A stretch of 15,386 nucleotides of DNA from CBDVBZ01 sp965372355 (GTDB lineage: Bacteria; Krumholzibacteriota; Krumholzibacteriia; WVZY01): assembly GCA_965372355.1 (NCBI GenBank), contig CBDVBZ010000087.1, positions 1-15,386 on the forward strand, given 5' to 3'. The position numbers were made by a program, and so were the translations under genes. The stretch's first letter is position 1. Each line of letters begins with the position of its first letter. Of the stretch, positions 1-6,701 are shown piece by piece. The notes below the pieces were generated by a model. The model was not told where the DNA came from, did not search any database, and saw only the letters and a program-made list of their open reading frames with translations.

Positions 1-2
1 GG

Positions 3-359
3 GCCCGTGTGGGGGGGGTGCGCCTCCCCTGGTTGGGGGGGGGGCGCCGCCCGCCTGACCCCGCGCGCCGCGCCGCGCGCCCCCCCCCCGACCTCGTGCG
101 CCGTGACCTCGACGATCTAATCGGCATCACATCGAAGCCCGACGTCGTAGCCATCCGGCGTTGGGAGCGCGCCATTCCGCAGTACAACCTCGGACACACC
201 GGCATCATTCGCGCGATCGCGGCTTTCGAGAGCAAGACCCCCGGTCTAACCGTTTCCGGCAACTTCCGCGGTGGGGTGGCGATCAGCGATTGTGTCGGCC
301 GGGCTCGCGAGGTGAGCGAACGAGTGGCACTTCAGCTCGGGAGCCCCAAGTCCACGTAA
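3..359 (+). CDS. hemY: Protoporphyrinogen oxidase, C-terminal fragment (5' end outside the window)
   Basis: The frame is open at the window edge and stops with TAA at 357-359. From about position 91 onward it reads like the C-terminal end of FAD-dependent protoporphyrinogen oxidase: a P-D-V-V-x-I-R-R-W-x-x-A-I-P-Q-Y segment, then N-L-G-H, then G-L-x-V-S-G-N-F-R-G-G-V-A-I-S-D-C, which is the family's closing FAD-binding block, and a final helix. The enzyme oxidises protoporphyrinogen IX to protoporphyrin IX in heme synthesis. The first 90 bases are runs of G and C that translate to Gly/Pro/Arg-rich sequence unlike the family, so that part may be assembly or sequencing noise. The gene converges on a globin gene, a plausible heme-related neighbour. 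Assignment from the C-terminal motif only; other FAD amine oxidase-fold proteins are less likely. Confidence 0.8.
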   Translation, partial: ARVGGVRLPWLGGGRRPPDPARRAARPPPDLVRRDLDDLIGITSKPDVVAIRRWERAIPQYNLGHTGIIRAIAAFESKTPGLTVSGNFRGGVAISDCVGRAREVSERVALQLGSPKST

Positions 360-365
360 CTCTCT

Positions 366-384
366 GCCCCCCGATGGGCTTTTT
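366..384 (+). terminator. Possible weak terminator after hemY
   Basis: A GCCC/GGGC stem (366-369 with 376-379, six-base loop) is followed by five T at 380-384, just past the stop codon. The stem is short, so this is tentative. Confidence 0.35.
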
Positions 385-425
385 CCATGTAGGCACGCGA
401 GCCCTTGCGACCCTGGGTCCGGGCG

Positions 426-833
426 TCAGCTTCCCGTACGGTGGTCGTATCCTCGAAACATGGCCTCGGTGGTCCGTTCAATGGCCTCGTGCCACTGTTT
501 GGCGAGCGCGTCATTCCACTGATCGCCGTGGAATTTCTCCAGAGTCGCCAGCATGGACTCACGCCAGTCCGGATACATGTCTTTCGGGATTTCCTTGTCC
601 ACGTGACGCTTTCCCACCGTTTCGAGATACTGCTCGATCGAGACAAAGCCGTTTGTGTAATACTGTGCGAGAAGCTGCAACGCCATCGTCACGACAAGAG
701 ACTGCCGGCCCATGTCGGTGTCCTTGAAATACTCCGCGGCCTTCGGACAGCGCTCGAAGAATGTATCATAGAAGGACAATCCGAATTGGTCCCCGGACTG
801 CAGAATCAACTCGAGGCTTTTCTCAATGTCCAT
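426..833 (-). CDS. Single-domain bacterial globin
   Basis: A 135-residue heme protein of the Vitreoscilla-hemoglobin / flavohemoglobin-globin type. Visible family features are the B helix F-Y-D-T-F-F-E-R with Tyr22 near position B10, Phe36 as the CD1 phenylalanine, the V-G-K-R-H-V motif with His77 as proximal heme ligand (F8), M-Y-P-D-W after it, and a C-terminal H helix around K-Q-W-H-E-A-I. There is no reductase domain, so it is a stand-alone globin likely to bind O2 or NO. I start it at 833, not at the ATG at 893, because AAAGGAG lies eight bases upstream of 833 and the presumed promoter -10 (869-877) lies downstream of the longer start. The neighbour is heme-synthesis hemY, in convergent orientation. 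The ligand and the electron donor cannot be read from sequence. Confidence 0.88.
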   Translation of the reverse strand: MDIEKSLELILQSGDQFGLSFYDTFFERCPKAAEYFKDTDMGRQSLVVTMALQLLAQYYTNGFVSIEQYLETVGKRHVDKEIPKDMYPDWRESMLATLEKFHGDQWNDALAKQWHEAIERTTEAMFRGYDHRTGS

Positions 834-841
834 GCCGTAGA

Positions 842-848
842 CTCCTTT
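842..848 (-). promoter_or_regulatory. Ribosome binding site deciding the globin start
   Basis: AAAGGAG on the minus strand, eight bases before the ATG at 833. It supports the shorter protein. Confidence 0.7.
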
Positions 849-868
849 CGTGACGTAGGCGTTCGTAG

Positions 869-877
869 AATCTAACA
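869..877 (-). promoter_or_regulatory. Extended -10 promoter of the globin gene
   Basis: Minus-strand TGTTAGATT, an extended -10 (TGn plus hexamer TAGATT). Transcription would begin near 862, giving a leader of about 30 bases that contains the ribosome binding site. No good -35 is seen, as is usual for extended -10 promoters. Confidence 0.5.
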
Positions 878-919
878 TATCCACGCCCGACATTCTTCGG
901 AAAACACTCGAGCACCTTG

Positions 920-928
920 TGTTAGAAT
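920..928 (+). promoter_or_regulatory. Extended -10 promoter placing transcription start at the next start codon
   Basis: Plus-strand TGTTAGAAT, nearly identical to the globin promoter on the other strand. The hexamer ends six bases before the ATG at 935, so transcription would start at or beside the A of ATG, giving a leaderless mRNA. No -35 is evident. Confidence 0.5.
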
Positions 929-934
929 CCCTCC

Positions 935-1582
935 ATGCAATCCCCTCCTTTTGATGTCCGCCTCGAACTCGATGACTGGGCCCTGTTCTGGGCCGAGTTG
1001 GAAAGCACAGCCGAAGGCAACGGCGGGCTCACCACGCTGCGCCGGGAGGTTTGCCAGCGTGCCAGGAAGCGTCTCGAGCTGAAGAGCCTTTCCGCCGACC
1101 CGACCGTGGCGGCTCTGCGCAAGCTCTTCCGTGCTGCGGGTACGGACCCGACCCGGTACCGCCCGTCCTCTGAGGCGCTGCTGCGACGCGTCCTCAAGGG
1201 AGACGAGCTACCGGCCATTAGCCCTCTCGTCGATATCAACAACTGCCTGTCCGTCGAGCTCGCCGTCCCATGTTGCGTGATGGCGAATGGGACATTCGGA
1301 CCCCCGTATGTGTTTCGCGCCGGCCTGCCCGGCGAAAACTACCAGTCGCTCCGCGGACCGTTTCGTTTGGAGGGCAGACCGCTCCTCTGCGATCCTACCG
1401 GCCCTTTGGACACACCGATCACGGGGAACGAGAGGGTGAAGGTGACGCCGGAGACTCAACGGGCGTGGCTCGTCGCCTATCTGCCCGCCGACGCACTGAA
1501 CTCGACTGTCGCGCACGACGCACTCGAGCGTCTCGTGCGCGCGGCGCCCGTTGTTCGTATTCTTCAGACCGCCGGGTCTTGA
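935..1582 (+). CDS. Free-standing B3/B4 (phenylalanyl-tRNA synthetase editing-type) domain protein
   Basis: 215 residues. The N-terminal half is helical and charged; from about residue 90 the sequence follows the B3/B4 fold of the PheT beta subunit: S-P-L-V-D-I-N-N-C-L-S-V-E, a G-x-P-G-E-N-Y-Q-S-L-R-G loop, L-L-C-D-P-x-G-P-L-D-T-P-I-T-G, and V-T-P-E-T-Q-R-A-W-L. In PheT this domain clears mischarged Tyr-tRNA(Phe); stand-alone copies are widespread, and their function is mostly unproven (trans-editing of tRNA or binding of amino-acid derivatives are guesses). The rest of PheT is missing, and this length is normal for the stand-alone group. No Shine-Dalgarno precedes the ATG, in keeping with the leaderless promoter seen at 920-928. 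terC-like follows after 20 bases, probably co-transcribed. Confidence 0.8.
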   Translation: MQSPPFDVRLELDDWALFWAELESTAEGNGGLTTLRREVCQRARKRLELKSLSADPTVAALRKLFRAAGTDPTRYRPSSEALLRRVLKGDELPAISPLVDINNCLSVELAVPCCVMANGTFGPPYVFRAGLPGENYQSLRGPFRLEGRPLLCDPTGPLDTPITGNERVKVTPETQRAWLVAYLPADALNSTVAHDALERLVRAAPVVRILQTAGS

Positions 1583-1602
1583 GCCCGGTGAGGGGGTGAC
1601 AT

Positions 1603-2370
1603 ATGGAACAGCTTGTCGCGAACCTGGTTGCACTCGGTCTTCTGACGATGCTCCAGGCCGTCCTGGGGTTCGATAATCTTCTCTATATTACGCTCGAGTC
1701 CAAGCGGGCGCCGGCGGATAAACAGGCAATGGTCAGACGACTCGGTATTGGCATCGCCGTCATTCTCCGTATCGTGCTTTTGTTTGTTCTCATGAGACTC
1801 ATCAGCTATTTTCAGGACCCGGTACTTCACCCCCGAATACCAGGAGTTCTGGAAGCGGAGTTCAACCTCCACAGCATCATCGTCCTGGTGGGTGGTGTGG
1901 TCATCATCTACACGGCGACGAGAGAGATATTTCACATGATGAATCTGGAGGCGGTCGAGCATGAGAAGCGAGGCGGGAAGTCTGTTGGCGTGATCGTTTT
2001 CTCGATTGTCGCGATGAACCTCGTGTTCTCGTTCGACTCGATACTCAGCGCGATGGCACTAAGCGATGTGTTCTGGGTCATGGCGGTCGCGATCGTCCTC
2101 GGTGGGGCGTTGATGATCTGGTTGTCGAACCGCGTGGCGAGCTTTCTGGCGAAAAACCGACTGTACGAGGTCCTGGGGCTCTTCATCCTCTTTGTCGTCG
2201 GTATCATGCTGCTGACGGATGGCGGTCATCTGGGACATCTGCGTCTGTTTGGCCGAGAGATCACACCGATGAGCCAGACGACATTCTACTTTATTATCGG
2301 CGTGCTCGTTCTGACCGATATCGTGCAGACCCGTTACAAGAGGAAGCTTCTGAGAAGCGGCGCCGCGTAG
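1603..2370 (+). CDS. TerC-family integral membrane protein
   Basis: 255 residues with about seven hydrophobic segments. Two hallmark motifs with acidic residues inside the membrane are present: G-F-D-N-L-L-Y-I near residue 23 and N-L-V-F-S-F-D-S-I-L-S-A-M-A-L near residue 140. The family includes tellurite-resistance TerC and relatives linked to manganese export and metal loading of secreted enzymes; which applies here cannot be decided. A purine-rich stretch (GAGGGGGTGA) before the ATG serves as ribosome binding site. The gene starts 20 bases after the B3/B4 gene, so the two likely share a transcript. It converges on citF. Confidence 0.87.
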   Translation: MEQLVANLVALGLLTMLQAVLGFDNLLYITLESKRAPADKQAMVRRLGIGIAVILRIVLLFVLMRLISYFQDPVLHPRIPGVLEAEFNLHSIIVLVGGVVIIYTATREIFHMMNLEAVEHEKRGGKSVGVIVFSIVAMNLVFSFDSILSAMALSDVFWVMAVAIVLGGALMIWLSNRVASFLAKNRLYEVLGLFILFVVGIMLLTDGGHLGHLRLFGREITPMSQTTFYFIIGVLVLTDIVQTRYKRKLLRSGAA

Positions 2371-2387
2371 TGATGCCGGTTGAGCTG

Positions 2388-2449
2388 CGCCCGTAGGGCG
2401 TCTGCCTGTTCTGGAAGGGCTGGCTCCCTTTGGGAGTCAGCGATACAGG
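2388..2449. terminator. Hairpin pair between convergent terC-like and citF
   Basis: CGCCC-GTA-GGGCG (2388-2400) is followed by a ten-pair stem, GCTGGCTCCC-TTT-GGGAGTCAGC with one G-T pair (2419-2441), itself framed by CCTGT/ACAGG (2405-2409 with 2445-2449). There is no T-run on either strand, so this may be a bidirectional transcript end without a classic U-tract, or an RNA-processing structure. Confidence 0.45.
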
Positions 2450-2452
2450 TTG

Positions 2453-4012
2453 CTAGACACGCCAGACCGTATCGATCAGCGTTCCATCCACCCACTTGAT
2501 AACGGCGACGGGGTCGTCACCCGGCGTCGGCTTCGACGGTCTGCCGCCCATCATGTCCTGAACCTCTTTCTGGATCGCCTCGATCGGGCGAATGGGGAGA
2601 CCGGACCCGCGAACGGATTTCAGAAGATCTTTGCGTCTGGGGTTGATGGCGATCCCGCGCTCGGTGATTACCACATCGATCAGCTCACCTGGCCCGACGA
2701 TCGTTGTTACCTCGTCCACGATGACCGGCATGCGATCGCGAAACGAAGGGATTGCGAGAATCGAACAACCGGCGGCCAGGCAGTTCTGCCATCCGCCGAT
2801 ACCGTGCAGCAATCGCCCGTCAGAATGCGTAACCACATTGGCGTTGAAGTTGACATCGACTTCGGTGGCGCCGAGGATCGTGGCATCCACCAGGCTCGCA
2901 AAATTGCCTTTCCCGTGCCAGTTGTATGATGTAAACGGCGATGTCGCCACGTGGCTCGGGTTGGAACCGATGGAGTCGACGGCGGCGAGATCGAATGTCT
3001 GGCCGTCGAGTATGTAATCGATCAGCCCTTCGTTCAAGAGATCGACAAGGTGCTGGGTCGAGCCGCCACGGACAAAGCGCGCCTTGACGCCCTCGGCCCT
3101 CATCATGTCGGCGAGATAGCCGATAAAGGCGAGCGCGATCCCGCCGGCACCCGCCTGAAACGAGAATCCATCCTTCATGATCCCCGCCGCGCGTATGAAC
3201 TGGGCGACATACTCGGCAATCAAAAGACGATCCGGGCTCTTTGTGATCTGCGTCGTGCCGGACACGATCTTGGAAGGATCACCAATCGAATCGATCTCGA
3301 CCACATAGTCAACGTTATTCCCCTGGATCTGCCAGGGATAACACGGAAACGGCACGAGGTTGTCGGTCACGACGATCACTTTGTCCGCATAGATCGAGTC
3401 GGCGAGTGCAAATCCCAGTGACCCGCATGCCGACGGACCGTGTGAGCCATCCGCGTTGCCAAATGCATCGGCTGTTGGTGCGGCGATAACAGCAATATCG
3501 ATTTTGACCTCGCCGTCCTGGATTGCCTGCCAACGCCCGCCGTGCGAACGTAGCACGCCCAGGCCACGCATCTTACCGTGCGACGCATAGTCGCCCAGAG
3601 GCCCGTTCATGCTGCCCTCGATGTGGTGGACGACCTTCTTCTTCATGAGATCGATCACGGACTCCTGGCAGGGAAACGACGCGCTGGGGAACCACATGAG
3701 ATCCTTGACGCCGAGCGAGGCGGCGGCCTGAAGCGCCTTGACCGCTACCTTGTCACCGTTTCGCAGATGGTGATGGTTGGAAATGGTCATTCCATCGCGA
3801 ATACCGCATTTCTTGAGAGCGGTCTTGAGATTGCGCACGCGCTTGTCACCATCCGCCGGGTAGTCCCGGCACGAGCGAATCGGCGGGCCGTGTTTGGCCC
3901 CCGTGGGTTTGTATTTCCCGACGCCCTTGAAGGGCACCTGTGGTTTGCCGTTGACGACCGTGGGCACGCGTCGTCCCACCTTGTTGACTACGAACTCGTA
4001 TTTCTTGCGCAT
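2453..4012 (-). CDS. citF: Citrate lyase alpha subunit (citrate:acyl-carrier CoA-transferase)
   Basis: 519 residues, close to the roughly 510 of characterised CitF. CitF moves citrate onto the acyl carrier CitD in exchange for acetate, making citryl-ACP for CitE. Diagnostic stretches: T-I-S-N-H-H-H-L-R-N-G-D near residue 76, H-I-E-G-S-M-N-G-P-L-G, A-A-P-T-A-D-x-x-G-N-A-D-G, Y-P-W-Q-I-Q-G-N-N-V-D-Y-V-V, D-G-F-S-F-Q-A-G-A-G-G-I-A-L-A, and the C-terminal E-R-G-I-A-I-N-P-R-R-K-D-L. AAGGA lies eight bases before the ATG. It is the last gene of the dehydrogenase / citD-citE / citF operon. The accessory genes citC, citG and citX, needed in enterobacteria to build and acetylate the carrier, are absent from this window. 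Citramalate lyase is homologous and remains an alternative substrate assignment. Confidence 0.93.
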   Translation of the reverse strand: MRKKYEFVVNKVGRRVPTVVNGKPQVPFKGVGKYKPTGAKHGPPIRSCRDYPADGDKRVRNLKTALKKCGIRDGMTISNHHHLRNGDKVAVKALQAAASLGVKDLMWFPSASFPCQESVIDLMKKKVVHHIEGSMNGPLGDYASHGKMRGLGVLRSHGGRWQAIQDGEVKIDIAVIAAPTADAFGNADGSHGPSACGSLGFALADSIYADKVIVVTDNLVPFPCYPWQIQGNNVDYVVEIDSIGDPSKIVSGTTQITKSPDRLLIAEYVAQFIRAAGIMKDGFSFQAGAGGIALAFIGYLADMMRAEGVKARFVRGGSTQHLVDLLNEGLIDYILDGQTFDLAAVDSIGSNPSHVATSPFTSYNWHGKGNFASLVDATILGATEVDVNFNANVVTHSDGRLLHGIGGWQNCLAAGCSILAIPSFRDRMPVIVDEVTTIVGPGELIDVVITERGIAINPRRKDLLKSVRGSGLPIRPIEAIQKEVQDMMGGRPSKPTPGDDPVAVIKWVDGTLIDTVWRV

Positions 4013-4075
4013 CGGTTTCTTCCTTATTTTGTGTATGTCGTGCAGGCTCGGTCAGAAGCTTGCCCCCCTCCCCGC

Positions 4076-5485
4076 TCAATCTGCAATCAAGCCCGTGCGG
4101 CGCGCCACCTCCACGAGACGCTGGGCGCGAAGCACAACGGGCGGATCGATCATCCGTGTACCGAGACTGACGACACCGAGACCCTTTTTCTTTGCCTCAT
4201 CAAACGCCGCCACAATCTTGAGCGCCCGATCGATCTCCGCGCTCGTTGGTGCGTACGCTTTGTGGATCACGCGGATCTGACGCGGGTGGATACACCCCAT
4301 CCCCTCGAACCCCAGCGCCCGTGAGCGCTCGCCCCATGATCTCAAACCGTCCATGTTCTCGACATCGCCAAACACCGAGTCGATCGCCTGCACACCGGCG
4401 GCACGCGCCGCATTGACGAGACGCGAGCGGGCGAAGAGCGATTCGGCGCCCTCCACAGTCTTGCGGACACCGAGATCGGCGGTGTAGTCCTCGAGCCCGA
4501 TGGTCAGCGCAACGACACTGTCGGCTGCCCTGGCGATTTCAAGCGCGTTCTCGATGCCAAGCGCCGACTCGAGAATCGGCATGAGCCAGATCGGTTCCTT
4601 GTTGCGGCGGCGCTTCTGGATCGCCTTGATCCGGTTGTGGACATCGCGGACCTGGTCGGCCGTCTCAACCTTGGGTATCAGAATCAAGTCGGGATGCTCG
4701 GGAACAATCTCGTCGAGATCGTCGTGCCCCAGGGGTAGCTGGTTGATGCGGACCATCCGCTCGGCGCCCATGAAGTCCACGCACCTGAGGGCGTTGCGGA
4801 CGATGAGCCGGGCGCCGTCCTTGTCATCGGGGTGCACGGAGTCCTCGAGATCGAGGATGACGGCATCGGGTTTGTGGATGCCGGCGTTGGGGAAGAACTT
4901 TGGTTCCCCGCCGGGCAGATAGAGCCTCGAACGCCGGAGCCGGTCCCTCGCCGTCGCGCCTTCGAGGGGTACCATCCGTTGCGGGCGCGCGTCACCCTCG
5001 CGTCCCGCCCGGCGCAGTGCCGTTTCGAGACGCGCGGACACCACGTAGGGTACAGCGCCCTGATCCTCGATGACGACGCGGGCCCGGGTGACGTCATACG
5101 CCGACAGAACCCTTTCCGCCAGCTTGCGGATCGAATCGCCGTACATTGCCTCGACCTTGGATTTCAAACGAATATCCATACCGCCCGACCGTGTGATCGT
5201 GACAGATGCATAGACATCCGAGCGAACACCGGATCCCTGGCGCCCTGCCTCGCCTTTAGAGCCCGTGGCGCGCTGGCGAGTTGTTTTTGCTCCTCGTCGC
5301 GTCTTGGCCTTGCGTTTTGTAGACGCGGGTCGTCGCGCGGCTGTCTTGCGCGCCGTCTTTGCACGCGCTGATTTGCGCTTTGTTTTCGTGCGCGCCGGTT
5401 TGCGCTTTGTCTTTGCGCGCGCTGATTTGCGCGCCGTCTTCGTACGCGCCGGTTTGCGCGCCGTCTTACGCTTTGTTGTGGCCAT
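4076..5485 (-). CDS. citE: Three-part fusion: basic repeat tail + CitD acyl carrier + CitE citryl-lyase
   Basis: 469 residues. Residues 1-85 are almost wholly Lys, Arg, Ala, Thr and Ser. Residues about 86-160 match CitD, the gamma acyl-carrier subunit (S-D-V-Y-A-S-V-T-I, then L-K-S-K-V-E-A-M-Y-G-D-S-I, V-V-I-E-D-Q-G-A-V, S-A-R-L-E-T-A-L-R-R-A). Residues 182-469 are CitE, which splits citryl-ACP to oxaloacetate and acetyl-ACP: S-R-L-Y-L-P-G, I-L-D-L-E-D-S-V-H-P, R-I-N-Q-L, I-P-K-V-E-T, G-L-E-D-Y-T-A-D-L-G, G-C-I-H-P-R-Q-I. CitD and CitE are normally separate proteins of about 98 and 300 residues. GGAGG six bases before the ATG at 5485 shows the basic tail is translated. That SD almost abuts the upstream dehydrogenase stop (5498-5500), implying coupling. 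At the carrier site the usual E-S-S/G-D reads V-R-S-D, so the serine lies one place off. Confidence 0.9.
   Translation of the reverse strand: MATTKRKTARKPARTKTARKSARAKTKRKPARTKTKRKSARAKTARKTAARRPASTKRKAKTRRGAKTTRQRATGSKGEAGRQGSGVRSDVYASVTITRSGGMDIRLKSKVEAMYGDSIRKLAERVLSAYDVTRARVVIEDQGAVPYVVSARLETALRRAGREGDARPQRMVPLEGATARDRLRRSRLYLPGGEPKFFPNAGIHKPDAVILDLEDSVHPDDKDGARLIVRNALRCVDFMGAERMVRINQLPLGHDDLDEIVPEHPDLILIPKVETADQVRDVHNRIKAIQKRRRNKEPIWLMPILESALGIENALEIARAADSVVALTIGLEDYTADLGVRKTVEGAESLFARSRLVNAARAAGVQAIDSVFGDVENMDGLRSWGERSRALGFEGMGCIHPRQIRVIHKAYAPTSAEIDRALKIVAAFDEAKKKGLGVVSLGTRMIDPPVVLRAQRLVEVARRTGLIAD
5330..5464 (-). repeat. Five 27-bp units encoding nine-residue basic repeats
   Basis: Residues 8-52 of the fusion are five nine-residue units of pattern T-[AK]-R-K-[PST]-A-[RA]-[TAR]-[KR]. 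The first four alternate between TARKPARTK-like and TARKSARAK-like forms, giving an 18-residue higher-order period and a 27-bp DNA period. It resembles histone H1-like or AlgP-like bacterial tails and should bind polyanions. Confidence 0.85.
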
Positions 5486-5497
5486 GTCTCCCCTCCA

Positions 5498-6682
5498 CTA
5501 GCCAAGCTTGGCAATAATTGCGTCCGTCGTCTGCGTCGTCGTCGCGGCGCCCTTGGAAATCGAATCGGGGCCACCGGGGATACGCATCATGTCATACGGC
5601 CGGACTTTTCCCTCCTGTACAACTGCGGCTACGGCATCGCGCATCCGCGTTGCCTTGTCGTTTTCGCCAACATGATCGAGCATCATCGCGGCGCTCAGGA
5701 TCATGGCAATGGGGTTAACGATCGACGGGTCGAGCGTCTCATACTTCGGGGCCGAGCCGTGCGTGGGCTCGAACACGGCGACGTCGTCGCCGATGTTGCC
5801 CGAACAGGCGAAGCCGAGCCCGCCGACGAGACCCGCAAACGCATCGGAGACGATATCGCCAAAAAGGTTGCCGGCAACAACCACGCGGTAGGCCTCCGGA
5901 TTCTTGGTCAGCCACATCATCTGCGCATCGATGTTCGTCGACCACAGCTCGATGCCGGGGTAATCGCCGTGAACCTCGTTCGCCACCTGCTCGAGCATCC
6001 CGGATGTCTCGCGCAGCACGTTGGGCTTCTCGCAGACGGTCACCGATGGATAACCGTGCTTCTTTGCGTAGTCGAATGCGGCACGCATGATCCGCTGGCA
6101 AGCATTACGCGTAAACAGGCGCATCGATATCGCTATGTCCTCGCTCGGCACATCGGCAAACGGTTTGTATTTGGGGTGCAGCGCGAGTGCCTCGCGCACC
6201 GCATCCGGAGGATTGCTCCATTCGATCCCGCAGTAGAGCCCCTCGGTGTTCTGGCGAAAGATGACGGCGTCGACATCAGGTTCCTCGAAACCGCCACCGG
6301 CCTTCTGACGGATGAAGTTCAGCGGGTTGCCGGCAAAGGAGCGGCACGGCCGGATACAGATATCGAGGTTAAAAATCTGCCGCATGCCGACGATCGGGCT
6401 GAAATACACATAGCCCTTGTCGCGCAGCTCCGGTTTTATCTCGGCGGTCGCTTTGTCTTTGGGTTTGGATGTGATTGCACCAAAGAGCCCGAGCTTGTGC
6501 TCTTTCAATAGTTCGAGCGTTTTGTCCGGCAGAGGATTGCCGTCGTTGATCCAGAAATCCCAACCGATATCGGCGTGCACATATTCCGCCTCGAATCCCA
6601 CGGCGTCGAGGACGCGGATTGACTCGGGAAGAACGGTCTTGCCAATACCATCGCCCGGCATCGCCACCACGGTACGTTTCAT
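5498..6682 (-). CDS. Isocitrate/isopropylmalate-type beta-decarboxylating dehydrogenase
   Basis: 394 residues from the ATG at 6682, which has AAGGAGG ten bases upstream; the longer frame from 6703 would swallow that site. Aligned by eye to E. coli isocitrate dehydrogenase, substrate residues are Ser95 (Ser113), Arg101 (Arg119), Arg111 (Arg129), Arg143 (Arg153), Tyr150 (Tyr160), Lys219 (Lys230), and metal ligands Asp252, Asp276 and Asp280 (Asp283, 307, 311). A serine at the Ser113 position favours isocitrate over isopropylmalate. The cofactor loop H-G-S-A-P-K-Y carries Lys-Tyr as in NADP enzymes, not the Asp-Ile of NAD enzymes. Two differences from E. coli are Ile97 in place of Asn115 and K-P-N in place of K-G-N. 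First gene of the citrate-lyase operon, 12 bases before the CitDE fusion. Homoisocitrate or tartrate/malate-type activity cannot be excluded. Confidence 0.85.
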   Translation of the reverse strand: MKRTVVAMPGDGIGKTVLPESIRVLDAVGFEAEYVHADIGWDFWINDGNPLPDKTLELLKEHKLGLFGAITSKPKDKATAEIKPELRDKGYVYFSPIVGMRQIFNLDICIRPCRSFAGNPLNFIRQKAGGGFEEPDVDAVIFRQNTEGLYCGIEWSNPPDAVREALALHPKYKPFADVPSEDIAISMRLFTRNACQRIMRAAFDYAKKHGYPSVTVCEKPNVLRETSGMLEQVANEVHGDYPGIELWSTNIDAQMMWLTKNPEAYRVVVAGNLFGDIVSDAFAGLVGGLGFACSGNIGDDVAVFEPTHGSAPKYETLDPSIVNPIAMILSAAMMLDHVGENDKATRMRDAVAAVVQEGKVRPYDMMRIPGGPDSISKGAATTTQTTDAIIAKLG

Positions 6683-6692
6683 TTGAACTCTG

Positions 6693-6699
6693 CCTCCTT
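6693..6699 (-). promoter_or_regulatory. Ribosome binding site deciding the dehydrogenase start
   Basis: A near-perfect AAGGAGG, ten bases from the ATG at 6682 and three bases after the T-run of the hairpin at 6702-6723. Confidence 0.7.
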
Positions 6700-6701
6700 G
6701 C

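Noticed and set aside
332..646. Open frames antisense to or shifted from the globin (including 161-727 and 405-875)
   Set aside because: They overlap the globin, whose frame shows clear family motifs; the shadows have no motifs and odd Arg/Pro/Ser composition.
3578..4324. Long plus-strand open frame opposite citF and the CitE end
   Set aside because: It lies fully antisense to two strongly supported genes and has no recognisable domain; high GC makes such mirror frames common.
5330..5464. Basic tail as horizontally acquired eukaryotic histone sequence
   Set aside because: The likeness is a few residues within a simple K/R/A/T repeat; no histone fold follows.
5330..5464. 27-bp repeats as a CRISPR array or other non-coding repeat
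   Set aside because: The units are contiguous, degenerate, and in frame within a protein; there are no spacers.
5672..6511. 279-codon plus-strand frame opposite the dehydrogenase
   Set aside because: It is the mirror of a well-supported gene and has no ribosome site or family motif.
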